Positions 45,866-54,141 of a stretch of 64,000 nt of DNA are shown piece after piece. Source of the DNA: Geomonas agri (GTDB lineage: Bacteria > Desulfobacterota > Desulfuromonadia > Geobacterales > Geobacteraceae). The notes below the pieces were generated by a model. The model was not told the origin of the DNA, did not search any database, and was given only the letters and a program-made list of their open reading frames with translations. The stretch spans positions 1,310,396 to 1,374,395 of the forward strand of contig NZ_JAINZO010000001.1 of NCBI RefSeq assembly GCF_020179605.1, read 5' to 3'. Positions within the stretch are counted from its first letter, which is position 1. Each line of letters opens with the position of its first letter. Position numbers and translations under genes: made by a program.

Positions 45866-46732
45866 CTAGACCTCCACGCCGCTGATCAGTTCCTCGATCA
45901 GCTTCATCTTGTCGGGATCGGGGACCTTGATGGTGTCCGCACTGGAAGCAAGTTCCCGCTCCATGCTGTCGTAAAGTTCATACAATGTGCCGTTCTCGAC
46001 CGAAAAGGAGAACGCGTCGAAGATGCGGGGATGGCAGGGCATGGTGGCGAGCCGCTCCGAGACACGGTCCTCATAGTAGGTCGCCACCAGGTTGTCCGGG
46101 AGTACGAAACGGTAATGGATAAAGGATGAGTCCTTGCCACGCACCAACTCATAGCTGTAGTGCTGCAGCATGGCGTCGGTTTCACTGAAGGCCGTCCCAA
46201 TGGCGGCGAGTACCGTCTTCAGGTCCTGCTCCGCCAGCCCGTGCCGAGTCAGCGCTTCGGTCACCGCCTCGTAATCGCCCTGGCGCGGGTGACGCACCCC
46301 CTCGTGATCCTCCTGCCACTGCGACAGCAATTTCTTCAGTAGCGAAAACCTCCCTGTCAACGGCGCAATGCCGATGGCGGCATTGAGCAGTTTCGGCTCC
46401 TGGGGCGCGCGGTCCAGTGCGAGCAGGGCGTACTTGGCAGCATCGTTCCAAAGGCAGGATTTTTCCAGGGCGGAGGCGTAGTACATCAGGGAGAGGTAGG
46501 AGTCGGAGTGCTCGATGCCTTGGAGGTACTGGGCGTGCATCGTGGCAATATCGTGTTCAAGGCAGGCGACCAGCCCAAGCAGCACGTGCGCAGAGGCAGG
46601 GTCCTTTTTAAGGAGCGTGTGCGCTGTTTTCTTGTATTTGGCCAGCTTCAGCCCCTGGGTAACGTCGCGCCGGGTGAAACTCCCCAGTTCACGTAGGAGT
46701 TGGCCGAAATCAGGTTGCTTACGGAAGAACAT
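45866..46732 (-). CDS. Helical-repeat protein of unknown function upstream of the YhaV-like gene
   Basis: A 288-residue soluble protein not recognised as a named family. Residues about 25-170 look like TPR-type helical repeats: KKDPASAHVLLGLVACLEHD, YLSLMYYASALEKS and AAKYALLALDRAPQEPKLLNAA. The C-terminal part (about 190-288) is more strand-like, with HYRFVLPDNLVATYYEDR and ENGTLYELYDSME. It is separated by one base from the YhaV-like toxin gene. Position suggests it could act as its antitoxin or partner, but no DNA-binding AbrB motif is visible. Start at ATG 46732; no strong ribosome binding site. Confidence 0.6.
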   Translation of the reverse strand: MFFRKQPDFGQLLRELGSFTRRDVTQGLKLAKYKKTAHTLLKKDPASAHVLLGLVACLEHDIATMHAQYLQGIEHSDSYLSLMYYASALEKSCLWNDAAKYALLALDRAPQEPKLLNAAIGIAPLTGRFSLLKKLLSQWQEDHEGVRHPRQGDYEAVTEALTRHGLAEQDLKTVLAAIGTAFSETDAMLQHYSYELVRGKDSSFIHYRFVLPDNLVATYYEDRVSERLATMPCHPRIFDAFSFSVENGTLYELYDSMERELASSADTIKVPDPDKMKLIEELISGVEV

Positions 46733-46740
46733 CGTGTGGC

Positions 46741-47007
46741 TCAGCTAAGAGCGGTGCCGCAGAACCTGCACGAGGTCTCGCGCCATTTGCTGAATTCGCT
46801 GCATTTGGGACATTGCCGGTAGTGGCCCATTACCGGGCGCAGCGGGCGCTGAAAGAGAGTGATCATCACCGTAGGAGCGAAGAGGCCGTTGATCACCAAC
46901 CACAGCAGCGGGTTGCGTCCCTTGGTGTAGGCGACATAGGCGCCGATGGTTCCCGGCAGGAGGAAAAATACGACGACGAATCCCCATTCCATCATGTTGC
47001 TAGGCAT
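46741..47007 (-). CDS. Small membrane protein with C-terminal zinc ribbon
   Basis: An 88-residue protein starting at ATG 47007 (MPSNMMEWG), where GGAG lies five bases upstream; the longer open frame overlaps the upstream gene. Two membrane helices (about 6-25 and 33-52) are followed by CPKCSEF...SCRFCG, a four-cysteine zinc ribbon on the cytoplasmic or periplasmic side. Function is unknown. It lies 8 nt before the helical-repeat gene and 32 nt after the coiled-coil gene, in the same likely transcript. Confidence 0.65.
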   Translation of the reverse strand: MPSNMMEWGFVVVFFLLPGTIGAYVAYTKGRNPLLWLVINGLFAPTVMITLFQRPLRPVMGHYRQCPKCSEFSKWRETSCRFCGTALS

Positions 47008-47039
47008 GTACGCTCCACAGTTCGGTGTTAAGGGTGGGG

Positions 47040-47330
47040 TCAGGTTCTCGGTTCGGTCCTGGTGATGGTGCTGCGCACCTCGAGCCCAAGCAGCCCGGCG
47101 GCTTCGTGCACCGCGTTCAGGTACCGCTCCTTGAAGTGCGGCAGGGCTTCGGTGGGGTTGCCCTCCTCGTCCCAAGGCAGCGTGGTACGCGACAAAACGA
47201 TCATGATTTCTTCCAGCGCGTCCCTTTGTTTTCGCAGCTCGCAAATCTCTTGCACAGCTTCGCGCAAAAGCTCAGCAGTGGCCTGGTTATCGGTCGTGGC
47301 TGCCTGCAGTTTGTGTAGTATATCGGTCAT
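47040..47330 (-). CDS. Small coiled-coil protein of unknown function
   Basis: A 96-residue soluble protein. Residues about 3-48 are a heptad-like helix (DILHKLQAATTDNQATAELL... EICELRKQRDALEEIM). The second half contains LPWDEEGNPTEALPHFKERYLNAVHEAAGLL. GGAG lies seven bases upstream of ATG 47330. Not recognised as a named family. It is the first gene of the minus-strand set that ends in the YhaV-like toxin. Confidence 0.6.
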   Translation of the reverse strand: MTDILHKLQAATTDNQATAELLREAVQEICELRKQRDALEEIMIVLSRTTLPWDEEGNPTEALPHFKERYLNAVHEAAGLLGLEVRSTITRTEPRT

Positions 47331-47533
47331 CGGACGCTCCTCTTGAGTGTTGGCATGGTAGCAGTGAGGCGTATACGAGTCAACAGCCTTTATGGGCTCG
47401 ATTAGCCGGTACTTTCCATCCCCGTGGTGCCACTGCAGTGCGTTATCGCGGATTTCTTTTAATTGCCAAAGCGCAACAAAGGCTTTATGCTCTCCCCGTT
47501 GCAGTCACCATTATTTACACAAAGGATAATCAT

Positions 47534-48178
47534 ATGATCAGGTTCGTGACACTGCTTATCGGCTCCGCCCTTACCTCCCTCATTGCTGCCAATGGTTTTG
47601 CCGCTGAAACTGCGCCCGCCGCAGTTCCTGCAACGGCACCTGTTGCGGTAGCTGCACCTGTTGCGGCAGCGGTGCCTGTTGCGGTCGCTCCGGTCGCTCC
47701 TGCCAAAGACGCTGACGCGTCGGTGGTGAAAATCGCCTACATCGACATGGCCAAGGTCGCGGTAGAATCCCCGGAAGGCAAGGCGGCAGGCGAATCTCTT
47801 AAGAAAAAGTCCGAGCATCTGCGCAGCAAGCTGGACGCCAAGACCAAGCAGCTCGAAAAACAGAAGGCCGCCATCGAGGCCAAGCTGCCCACTATGACCC
47901 AGAAGGAGCGCGCCGCAAAGGCAGCCGAATTCCAAAAGAAGGTCGAGGAGTACCAGAAACAGGCGCGGGCGAGTGAAATCGAGGTGTCGAAACTGCAGGA
48001 GAAGCTGACCAACGAGGTTGGCGGGGTGATCAAGAAGGCGGCCAGCGACTACGCCAAGGCCCACGGGTACCTGTTGGTGGTCGAGGAAAAAGGTGTACTC
48101 TTTGCCGACGAAAAAGTGAAGCCCAAGGACATCAGCGAAGAGGTTGCCGCCGAACTCTCCAAGAAAGGCAAGAAGTAG
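47534..48178 (+). CDS. OmpH/Skp-family periplasmic protein
   Basis: A 214-residue exported protein from ATG 47534, with AAAGGA seven bases upstream; the open frame above has no signal sequence logic. A signal peptide (MIRFVTLLIGSALTSL...GFAAE) is followed by an Ala/Pro/Val-rich linker (about 24-60). The OmpH/Skp domain follows: VKIAYIDMAKVAVESPEGKA, a long coiled-coil pair (about 90-165), and KAHGYLLVVEEKGVLFAD at the end. Skp-like proteins hold unfolded outer-membrane proteins. The low-complexity linker between signal and domain is unusual for Skp. A terminator follows at 48218. Confidence 0.85.
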   Translation: MIRFVTLLIGSALTSLIAANGFAAETAPAAVPATAPVAVAAPVAAAVPVAVAPVAPAKDADASVVKIAYIDMAKVAVESPEGKAAGESLKKKSEHLRSKLDAKTKQLEKQKAAIEAKLPTMTQKERAAKAAEFQKKVEEYQKQARASEIEVSKLQEKLTNEVGGVIKKAASDYAKAHGYLLVVEEKGVLFADEKVKPKDISEEVAAELSKKGKK

Positions 48179-48217
48179 CTATTACTCTTCAGGCCCTGCC
48201 ACCCTGCCTCTTTACCA

Positions 48218-48257
48218 TTTCGCCGCCTCGGGATTCCCCATGGCGGCGAAACTTTTT
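48218..48257 (+). terminator. Rho-independent terminator after the OmpH-like gene
   Basis: TTTCGCCGCC (48218-48227) pairs perfectly with GGCGGCGAAA (48242-48251) around a 14-nt loop and is followed by CTTTTT. It lies 40 nt past the stop codon. Confidence 0.85.
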
Positions 48258-48384
48258 CCCGCCTTCCTCCCCGCTTAATCGACGTCAAAAAAATTAACAC
48301 ATTTTAAGACAAATTTACAAATGTTGGTAGACTGTCTCCTTGTTTCTGGGAAGGACCAAATTCCAAGCGGCACAGGGGACAACG

Positions 48385-48855
48385 ATGATGCTACGACTTT
48401 GGCATATTTCGCTCAGTCTGGCGCTGGTCATCGCCTGCCGGTACGGGGTTGCGGAAGCGACTCTGGGGGAACCGGCAGACACCATCGCCAGAGACACACG
48501 GAAATTTTCCGGCGTACTCCAGAAGTCGACCGCCCGAGCCAAGTATCGGGTCCAATCCATCGCATCGGGAACCACGGCCACCACAGTGCGTGAATACGTC
48601 GCGCCTTCCGGCGTTGTCTTCGCGGTAGCATGGAACGGCCTTGTACATCCTGACCTGCATGTGCTGCTGGGGAATTACCACCAGGACTACCGCAAGGCTC
48701 TTTCCCGCGCCGTTCGTCAACACGGGCGCCGCGGCGCGAAGGTGACGACGGATAAGTTGGTGGTGGAAACCTGGGGCCACATGCGGAACCTGCAAGGGCG
48801 GGCCTATCTTCCCGAACTCCTGCCCGAAGGAGTGAGCGTCGATGAGATACGTTAA
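48385..48855 (+). CDS. DUF2844-family exported protein
   Basis: A 156-residue protein from ATG 48385, with AGGGG six bases upstream. A signal peptide (MMLRLWHISLSLALVIACR...AEA) is followed by a small domain containing VREYVAPSGVVFAVAWNG, HPDLHVLLG and a C-terminal NLQGRAYLPELLPEGVS. This matches the DUF2844 pattern, a family of unknown function usually found next to DUF3443 genes, as here. It overlaps the next gene by 14 nt, indicating coupled translation. Confidence 0.75.
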   Translation: MMLRLWHISLSLALVIACRYGVAEATLGEPADTIARDTRKFSGVLQKSTARAKYRVQSIASGTTATTVREYVAPSGVVFAVAWNGLVHPDLHVLLGNYHQDYRKALSRAVRQHGRRGAKVTTDKLVVETWGHMRNLQGRAYLPELLPEGVSVDEIR

Positions 48856-50296
48856 GCTATCGGCAGTCCTTACCATGGTGGCAGTGCTCGTTGGGTTGGT
48901 GGGGTGCGGCGGCGGAGGGAGCAAGGGACCTGCACTCACCTCGATAACGGTGACCCCTGCCAACACCACGCTCTCCGTCGGTACCACCGAGCGGTTTACC
49001 GCCACTGGCACCTATTCCGACAACAGTACGCGGGACATCACCGACCAGGTTACCTGGAACTCCTCCACTGCCGGGATCGCGACGATAAGCAACACAGCCG
49101 GGACCAAGGGGACGGTTACCGTTGTGTCAGTAGGTACGACGACGGTAACGGCTACCCTAGGCACTCTGACTGCCAGCACCGCCCTCACCACCACGTCGGA
49201 ATCGATCACCGCCGCCAATGTCATGCCCGTCACCGTTGATGGGGCGCTCTGCTCGCCGGGAAGCTATCTCAACAAGGCCTGCGTCAGCGTCACCGTCTGC
49301 AACCCCGATCTCTCCGTCTGCCAGACCGTGAACGACATCCTGCTCGATACCGGCAGCTATGGTTTGCGCGTGTTCCAGTAGGCGATCCCCAACCTGACCC
49401 TGCCGCCAGTAGCCAGCGGCGCCGGCTCACTTACCGGTTGCGTCCAGTTTGCCGACGGAAGTTCGTTATGGGGACCCATCCGTACCGCCAAGGTCAAACT
49501 GGGCAACGAACCGTACGTCTCGGTGCCTATCCAGGTCATAAATTCTACCTTCGGCTCGCTCCCCACTTCCTGCGCCAACGCCGATCCTACTCCCGTCTCT
49601 TCCGGCTTCGCCGGGATCCTGGGTGTGGGCGTGTCCAAGGAGGATTGCGGACCTGCCTGCACCTTCACCTTGGCCAACGGCGTGTATTTCAGCTGCAGCG
49701 GCAGCACCTGCGTTGATACCACTGTCCCGCTTACCGACCAGGTGCAGAACCCGGTTGCGGCGCTCCCAGTGGACAACAACGGTCTCATCGTCAGCCTGCC
49801 CCCGGTACCCGTCGGCGGGGTGCCGTCGATCGCAGGATCCGTGATCCTGGGGATCGGCACCAGCACCAACAACACACTGTCGAATCCGGTGGTACTAAAG
49901 ACTGATGCCGACGGTGACTTCACCACCGTCTTCAACGGCATCTCTGCCAACGGTTTTGCAGACACCGGGTCCAACGGCCTGTTCTTCCCCAACGCCGACC
50001 CCAGCATCCTTCCGGCATGCGCCTCACCCAATGCGGAGTGGTACTGCCCTCCGGTGACCAGGACATTGCTGGCGACCAACGTGGGCTCCGGTGGGTCGCC
50101 TTCCTCCACGGTGAGCTTCCAGATCTCCAACTTCAACACCCTGGTCAACAGTTCCAACAGCGTTTTCAGCGATGTCGGAGGACAGTCCGGCTTCGGGTTC
50201 GACTGGGGGCTCACGTTCTTCATGGGGCGCAGCGTCGCCTTCGGCATCGAAACCGCAACTTCCCCCCTCGGGACTGGTCCCTACGTCGCCTATTGA
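48842..50296 (+). pseudogene. DUF3443-family lipoprotein gene interrupted by an in-frame amber codon
   Basis: A single frame of 485 codons reads through from ATG 48842 to the TGA at 50294 with one internal TAG at 49379 (codon 180). A lipoprotein signal (LVGLVGCGGGG) and a bacterial Ig-like (BIG2) domain (about 30-115) come first. The DUF3443 domain follows, with two DTGS motifs: LLDTGSYGLRVFQ, immediately before the TAG, and GFADTGSNGLFF near codon 380. Both halves keep good coding character, so the stop is recent, a sequencing error, or read through. The preceding codon is CAG, so a CAG-to-TAG change within a QQ pair is the simplest origin. Listed as a pseudogene provisionally. Confidence 0.8.
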
Positions 50297-50324
50297 GCCC
50301 ACTAGCAGGATTTCGGCATAAAAA

Positions 50325-50357
50325 AGCACCTTGCTGAATGGCAGGGTGCTTTTTTTT
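50325..50357 (+). terminator. Rho-independent terminator after the DUF3443 gene
   Basis: AGCACCTTGC pairs with GCAGGGTGCT (one G-T wobble) around a TGAATG loop, followed by a run of eight T in all. Five A before the stem can extend it, so it may also work on the minus strand. Confidence 0.9.
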
Positions 50358-50411
50358 GTGACATAGTATCGACTGTGTTGATTGGAATCAGCATCAACGG
50401 GAGGGAGATAC

Positions 50412-51944
50412 TTGTTCAGATCACTACTGCTAGTTGCAACTTTGCTCTTTGCCTCGGCACACGTGCCGTCTTATGCCGCTGCCGCGGCCCACGAGAGTAA
50501 GCAGCAAAACGTCGAACATCAGGAAACGCAGAACAAGCTGGCGCCAAGCAGCGGAGCCATGGTAACCAGCCACAAGGCGCGCATCGGCGGCAAGGAACTG
50601 TCGTACCAGGCCTGCGCCGGAACGCTGCCGGTGCAAAACGATGCGGGAGAGACCGAAGCAGACATCTTTTACGTCTCCTATGCCGTGCCGCAACCTGCCG
50701 CGGCGAAGCCCCGCCCCCTGCTCTTCGTATTCAACGGCGGCCCCGGCGCTGCCTCGGTCTGGCTGCACCTGGGTGCGCTGGGCCCAAGGCGTGTACAGAT
50801 GATGCCTGACGGGAGCATGCCGCCGCCCCCCTTCCACCTGGTCGATAATGCCTCCAGTTGGCTCGACATGGCAGATCTCGTCTTCGTCGATCCTGTCGGT
50901 ACCGGCTTCAGCCGCGCCGCGAAGCCTGACCTCGCTAAGAAATTCGCCGCCGTTCAACCCGACATCGATTCGCTAGGGCGTTTCGTCAGGCTCTACCTTA
51001 CCCGCAACGGGCGCTGGGACGCCCCTGTCTTCCTGGTCGGCGAGAGTTACGGCACCTTCCGCTGCGCCGGCCTCGCTGAGCACCTGGTGGAACACGGCGT
51101 GGCACTGAACGGCCTGGTCTTGATCTCCAGCGTTCTCAACATGCAGACCATAACCTTCGATATCGGTAACGACCTCCCCTTCCAGCTTTTCCTGCCCAGT
51201 TACACTGCGACGGCCTGGTACCATAAAAAACTCGCACCCGACTTGCAGGCGAATCTCGACCGGACCTTGGCACAGGCGGAACAATGGGCGGCAACGGAAT
51301 ACCTCTGGGCACTCAACCAGGGCGATCGACTGACTGCAGAGCAGCGCAAGAACATAGCTGCAAAAATGGCTGCGTTCACCGGGCTCAGCGCCGAACTGAT
51401 CGAAAACCGAAACCTCAGGGTGGATAACCGTGATTTCGCAAGGGAGTTGTTGCGCCGCGAAGGGCGCATAGTCGGTTTGATGGACAGCAGGTTCAACGCG
51501 GAAAATCCGGAACCGGGCAAACATCTCGGCTTCGATGCGACGGTGACCAACATTCGTCCACCTTTCACCAGCACCGTCAACGCCTACCTGAGAGAGGAAC
51601 TCGGTTACCAATCCGACCAGGAATATTTCGTGCTCGGAGGCGGTATCGGCCGCTGGGACTGGGAGGCCAAGAACAGTTATGCTGACACCAGCGAGAACCT
51701 GCGTGACGCGATGGTCAAGAATCCGTACCTGAAGGTGATGGTTGCCTCGGGCCTCTTCGACCTGGCCACTCCGCATTTCGCTTCGGATCACACTTTGGCG
51801 CACCTGGGGCTGGGACCGCAGTTGCGGAGCAACATCTCCTCGAAACGGTACCGTTCCGGGCACATGATGTACTTGGAGGCTGACTCGCTGACCCAGTTAA
51901 AGGAAGATGCTGCTGCGTTTATAGGGCAAAGCCTGAAGCATTAG
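50412..51944 (+). CDS. Secreted serine carboxypeptidase (peptidase S10)
   Basis: A 510-residue exported peptidase. TTG 50412 is preferred because GAGG lies seven bases upstream and the signal peptide (MFRSLLLVATLLFASAHVPSYA) then starts properly; an in-frame TTG at 50382 has no ribosome binding site. S10 motifs: FNGGPGAAS (oxyanion hole), VDPVGTGFS, GESYGTFR with the nucleophile serine, the aspartate in SGLFDLATP, and the histidine in RSGHMMY. It should trim peptides from the carboxyl end outside the inner membrane. Two independent terminators separate it from earlier genes, so it is probably a single unit; it converges on the nuclease gene 6 nt away. Confidence 0.9.
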   Translation: MFRSLLLVATLLFASAHVPSYAAAAAHESKQQNVEHQETQNKLAPSSGAMVTSHKARIGGKELSYQACAGTLPVQNDAGETEADIFYVSYAVPQPAAAKPRPLLFVFNGGPGAASVWLHLGALGPRRVQMMPDGSMPPPPFHLVDNASSWLDMADLVFVDPVGTGFSRAAKPDLAKKFAAVQPDIDSLGRFVRLYLTRNGRWDAPVFLVGESYGTFRCAGLAEHLVEHGVALNGLVLISSVLNMQTITFDIGNDLPFQLFLPSYTATAWYHKKLAPDLQANLDRTLAQAEQWAATEYLWALNQGDRLTAEQRKNIAAKMAAFTGLSAELIENRNLRVDNRDFARELLRREGRIVGLMDSRFNAENPEPGKHLGFDATVTNIRPPFTSTVNAYLREELGYQSDQEYFVLGGGIGRWDWEAKNSYADTSENLRDAMVKNPYLKVMVASGLFDLATPHFASDHTLAHLGLGPQLRSNISSKRYRSGHMMYLEADSLTQLKEDAAAFIGQSLKH

Positions 51945-51950
51945 TTTAAC

Positions 51951-52718
51951 TTACTGCCACAGCGCAGTTGCCGCCGGCATCTCGATCCGGTCCTGCTCAT
52001 CTTTGGGGAGAGTGGCAAAGAAATCAAGCCCTGTCTGCCTTTCCACCTCGCGGACCGGCACCAGGTACTTCGGCATGTCCTCGCTCTCAAGCGCCTGGTT
52101 GGGCATGATAAGCGCCAGCGCCTCGTGTCGTACCGGGTCGAGGATGACCTTGTACAGGGCCGACGGCACCGCTACATGGTTGTTGCCGATGGTCTTCAGC
52201 GAGCCTTTCGCGTAGATCGGTCCGCTGTAGATGAAAAGTTCCCCGCGCTGCTCCACCCACCTGCGCACCTTCCCTTCCAGTTCCGACCAGATGCCACGGT
52301 TCATCCCTTGGCCAGCCTGCGGCACCATGTTGGAAAGGTAGAAACTCTCCGACATTGCCTGTTCGTTCCACGCCATGTCAGCGGCCGGGGCCATGTGTCC
52401 CCGGTCATAACCGGATCCACGGTAGTCGGAAAGCTCGGCGCGCTGTCCCTTGGGAAGGTCGAGATCCGGTCGGAAATTGTCCGAGCGCTTCAACTTTGCC
52501 TGCAGCCGCTCCCTGGTCAGCCTCTCGACGACCCAAACCGGGGTCTTTTTTTGGGCATCGTGGCTCAGCAGGAATCCCTTGCGGCAGAGCAGGTCACCGG
52601 CTTGCCCTGGGACCCCATAGGTGGTGAATTCCTGACACTCTTCGAGAGCGCCGCCAAAGGCGGAGGTCGACGATATGAGGATAAGAAATACGAACTGGAG
52701 GAAGTAGCTACGAGGCAT
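51951..52718 (-). CDS. Secreted DNA/RNA non-specific endonuclease (NucA/EndA family)
   Basis: A 255-residue nuclease of the beta-beta-alpha-metal type. A signal peptide (MPRSYFLQFVFLILISSTSAFGG) is followed by a domain with YDRGHMAPAAD, which contains the catalytic histidine, and MNRGIWSELEG with the metal-binding asparagine. SNMVPQ between them is also typical. It probably degrades extracellular nucleic acid for nutrient or biofilm turnover. Start ATG 52718; no operon partner is evident. Confidence 0.92.
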   Translation of the reverse strand: MPRSYFLQFVFLILISSTSAFGGALEECQEFTTYGVPGQAGDLLCRKGFLLSHDAQKKTPVWVVERLTRERLQAKLKRSDNFRPDLDLPKGQRAELSDYRGSGYDRGHMAPAADMAWNEQAMSESFYLSNMVPQAGQGMNRGIWSELEGKVRRWVEQRGELFIYSGPIYAKGSLKTIGNNHVAVPSALYKVILDPVRHEALALIMPNQALESEDMPKYLVPVREVERQTGLDFFATLPKDEQDRIEMPAATALWQ

Positions 52719-52807
52719 GGCACCGCCGCAATGTCCCCGCTTGGGGGAAGGTTGATTTGGCGGCAGTTTAGCAGGAGCACGCGGCCCGGTGCAACGGTCT
52801 TCATTAC

Positions 52808-53002
52808 TTAAAGCAGGTCCCGCTCCGTCTCAACGTTGTTAAGGTCCAACTTGGTGTTCAGTTCGCGCACATACTGCGGCTCATCCTGTACCGTGCTGTC
52901 GTCCTTGAATTCCAGCAGAAGTTTCAAGAGATAGCAGAATAGCCCAAGTCCCAGGCAAGGAAGCACCCCTCCCAGCACCAGCATAAACCCTGAATATTCC
53001 AC
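52808..53002 (-). CDS. Small single-pass membrane protein
   Basis: A 64-residue protein: MEYSGFML then one membrane helix (about 7-30, LVLGGVLPCLGLGLFCYLLKLL), then a charged tail of about 33 residues. GGAGG lies upstream of ATG 53002 and a good promoter ends 36 nt before it, which supports a real gene. It resembles no family I recognise. Confidence 0.6.
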   Translation of the reverse strand: MEYSGFMLVLGGVLPCLGLGLFCYLLKLLLEFKDDSTVQDEPQYVRELNTKLDLNNVETERDLL

Positions 53003-53044
53003 GCTGACCTCCTTCGCCAGGATCTTCAGATTTCAGCGGGAACA

Positions 53045-53072
53045 AATATATATTAGTGTAAATTAATGTCAA
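53045..53072 (-). promoter_or_regulatory. Sigma-70 promoter for the small membrane protein gene
   Basis: Minus strand TTGACA (53072-53067), a 16-bp spacer and TATATT (53050-53045). The -35 box is perfect and the -10 box matches five of six. Predicted start of transcription is near 53038, giving a 36-nt leader. Confidence 0.65.
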
Positions 53073-53163
53073 GCGAGTGAATCATTAATGTACTGCATAT
53101 ACGGTGGCATGAGTTGCAGGTGGGGAGAATTGCGCAATGTGTGAAAAAAAAGTAAGCGTGCTG

Positions 53164-53191
53164 TTTACAGGATGCAATTGTCGTTTATTAT
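53164..53191 (+). promoter_or_regulatory. Sigma-70 promoter for the three-repeat protein gene
   Basis: TTTACA (53164-53169), a 16-bp spacer and TATTAT (53186-53191), each five of six. Transcription would start near 53198, about 40 nt before ATG 53239. Confidence 0.55.
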
Positions 53192-53238
53192 AGACATGAT
53201 GAAGACGTTCTAATGCCTTGGACGAGGTACGACTGACA

Positions 53239-54141
53239 ATGCACGAGGGATTCCACTCAGAACACAGCCTACGAGCTGCAGCAGAGACTTTCCATCGGAC
53301 CGGCATGATCGAGCAAATTGCAGAGGTTAAGGCAAAGCTGATTCACAATGTCAGGCGCAATTCCAAGAGATATGGCGCACTGACATCCTCCCGCATCCTT
53401 ACTGTACTGGCCCAAGGGCTGCCAGGCGAACTGCAACATGGAGTGCTGGAAGCAATCTCAACAGGTGCGCTGGCCAGTGACATACGGACTTTGGTGATCC
53501 CGTCCGGCCAGTTGTTTCTCTATTCCCAGGACTACATGAGCAGTGAAGACGCCGCCGCTAAGGGCAAACTCGAAGAAGTGAAGCACGCCATGGCGGAAAA
53601 GATTCGCAGAGATTCCAGGGTGCTGACCGCCCTCACCCCGCTCAACAGCATGTTCGCACTGCTCCCCGAGATCAAGCCGGTCAAGATCTGCTCCCTGCTC
53701 AACGAGATGCAGACCCAGGTCCAATACCGGGACATCAAGACTGTCTCCGCCTTCAGCGGTGAACTGTATCTCTATTGTGACGCCCACATCACCGAGAAAT
53801 ACGCCGGGCTGCTGGTCCGCTCAGCCGTTACCGATGCCTGCAGCACCATCGTGGACACGGTACGGGAAGAATCACGCATCTATCCGAGGCCGACCAGGGT
53901 GAGCCTTTTCACCAGCCATGTTTACGGCATCCCTGCCGCAACCCTGCACCCCTGCATTGTCAGGGTGCTCAACTCGCCGCAATACGCGGACATCCGCAAG
54001 CTGGTCCACCCGGAAACCGAGGCCGAATACCTCTATTCGACGCTGCACATGAACGAGGAACACGCCTATTCGCTTATGAAGTGGATAGAGGAAGAAAGGC
54101 CGGTTGGAGGGAGAGCGCTACCACTTCCGCAATGTCCCTGA
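53239..54141 (+). CDS. Unrecognised protein made of three internal repeats
   Basis: A 300-residue soluble protein from ATG 53239, with GAGG 11 bases upstream; a TTG at 53218 in frame lacks any site. It consists of three units of about 85-90 residues, starting near residues 27, 115 and 206. Each has the pattern of a helix with V(R)R-x-SR, a loop with an LT/RV-type strand, a second helix, then Y-DI(R/K)-L-V, a glycine or acidic turn, LYLYS or YLYC, and a final short helix with E-A/Y-A. No catalytic motif stands out. I do not recognise the family. Its last 68 nt overlap the end of the convergent Fe-S oxidoreductase gene. Confidence 0.7.
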   Translation: MHEGFHSEHSLRAAAETFHRTGMIEQIAEVKAKLIHNVRRNSKRYGALTSSRILTVLAQGLPGELQHGVLEAISTGALASDIRTLVIPSGQLFLYSQDYMSSEDAAAKGKLEEVKHAMAEKIRRDSRVLTALTPLNSMFALLPEIKPVKICSLLNEMQTQVQYRDIKTVSAFSGELYLYCDAHITEKYAGLLVRSAVTDACSTIVDTVREESRIYPRPTRVSLFTSHVYGIPAATLHPCIVRVLNSPQYADIRKLVHPETEAEYLYSTLHMNEEHAYSLMKWIEEERPVGGRALPLPQCP

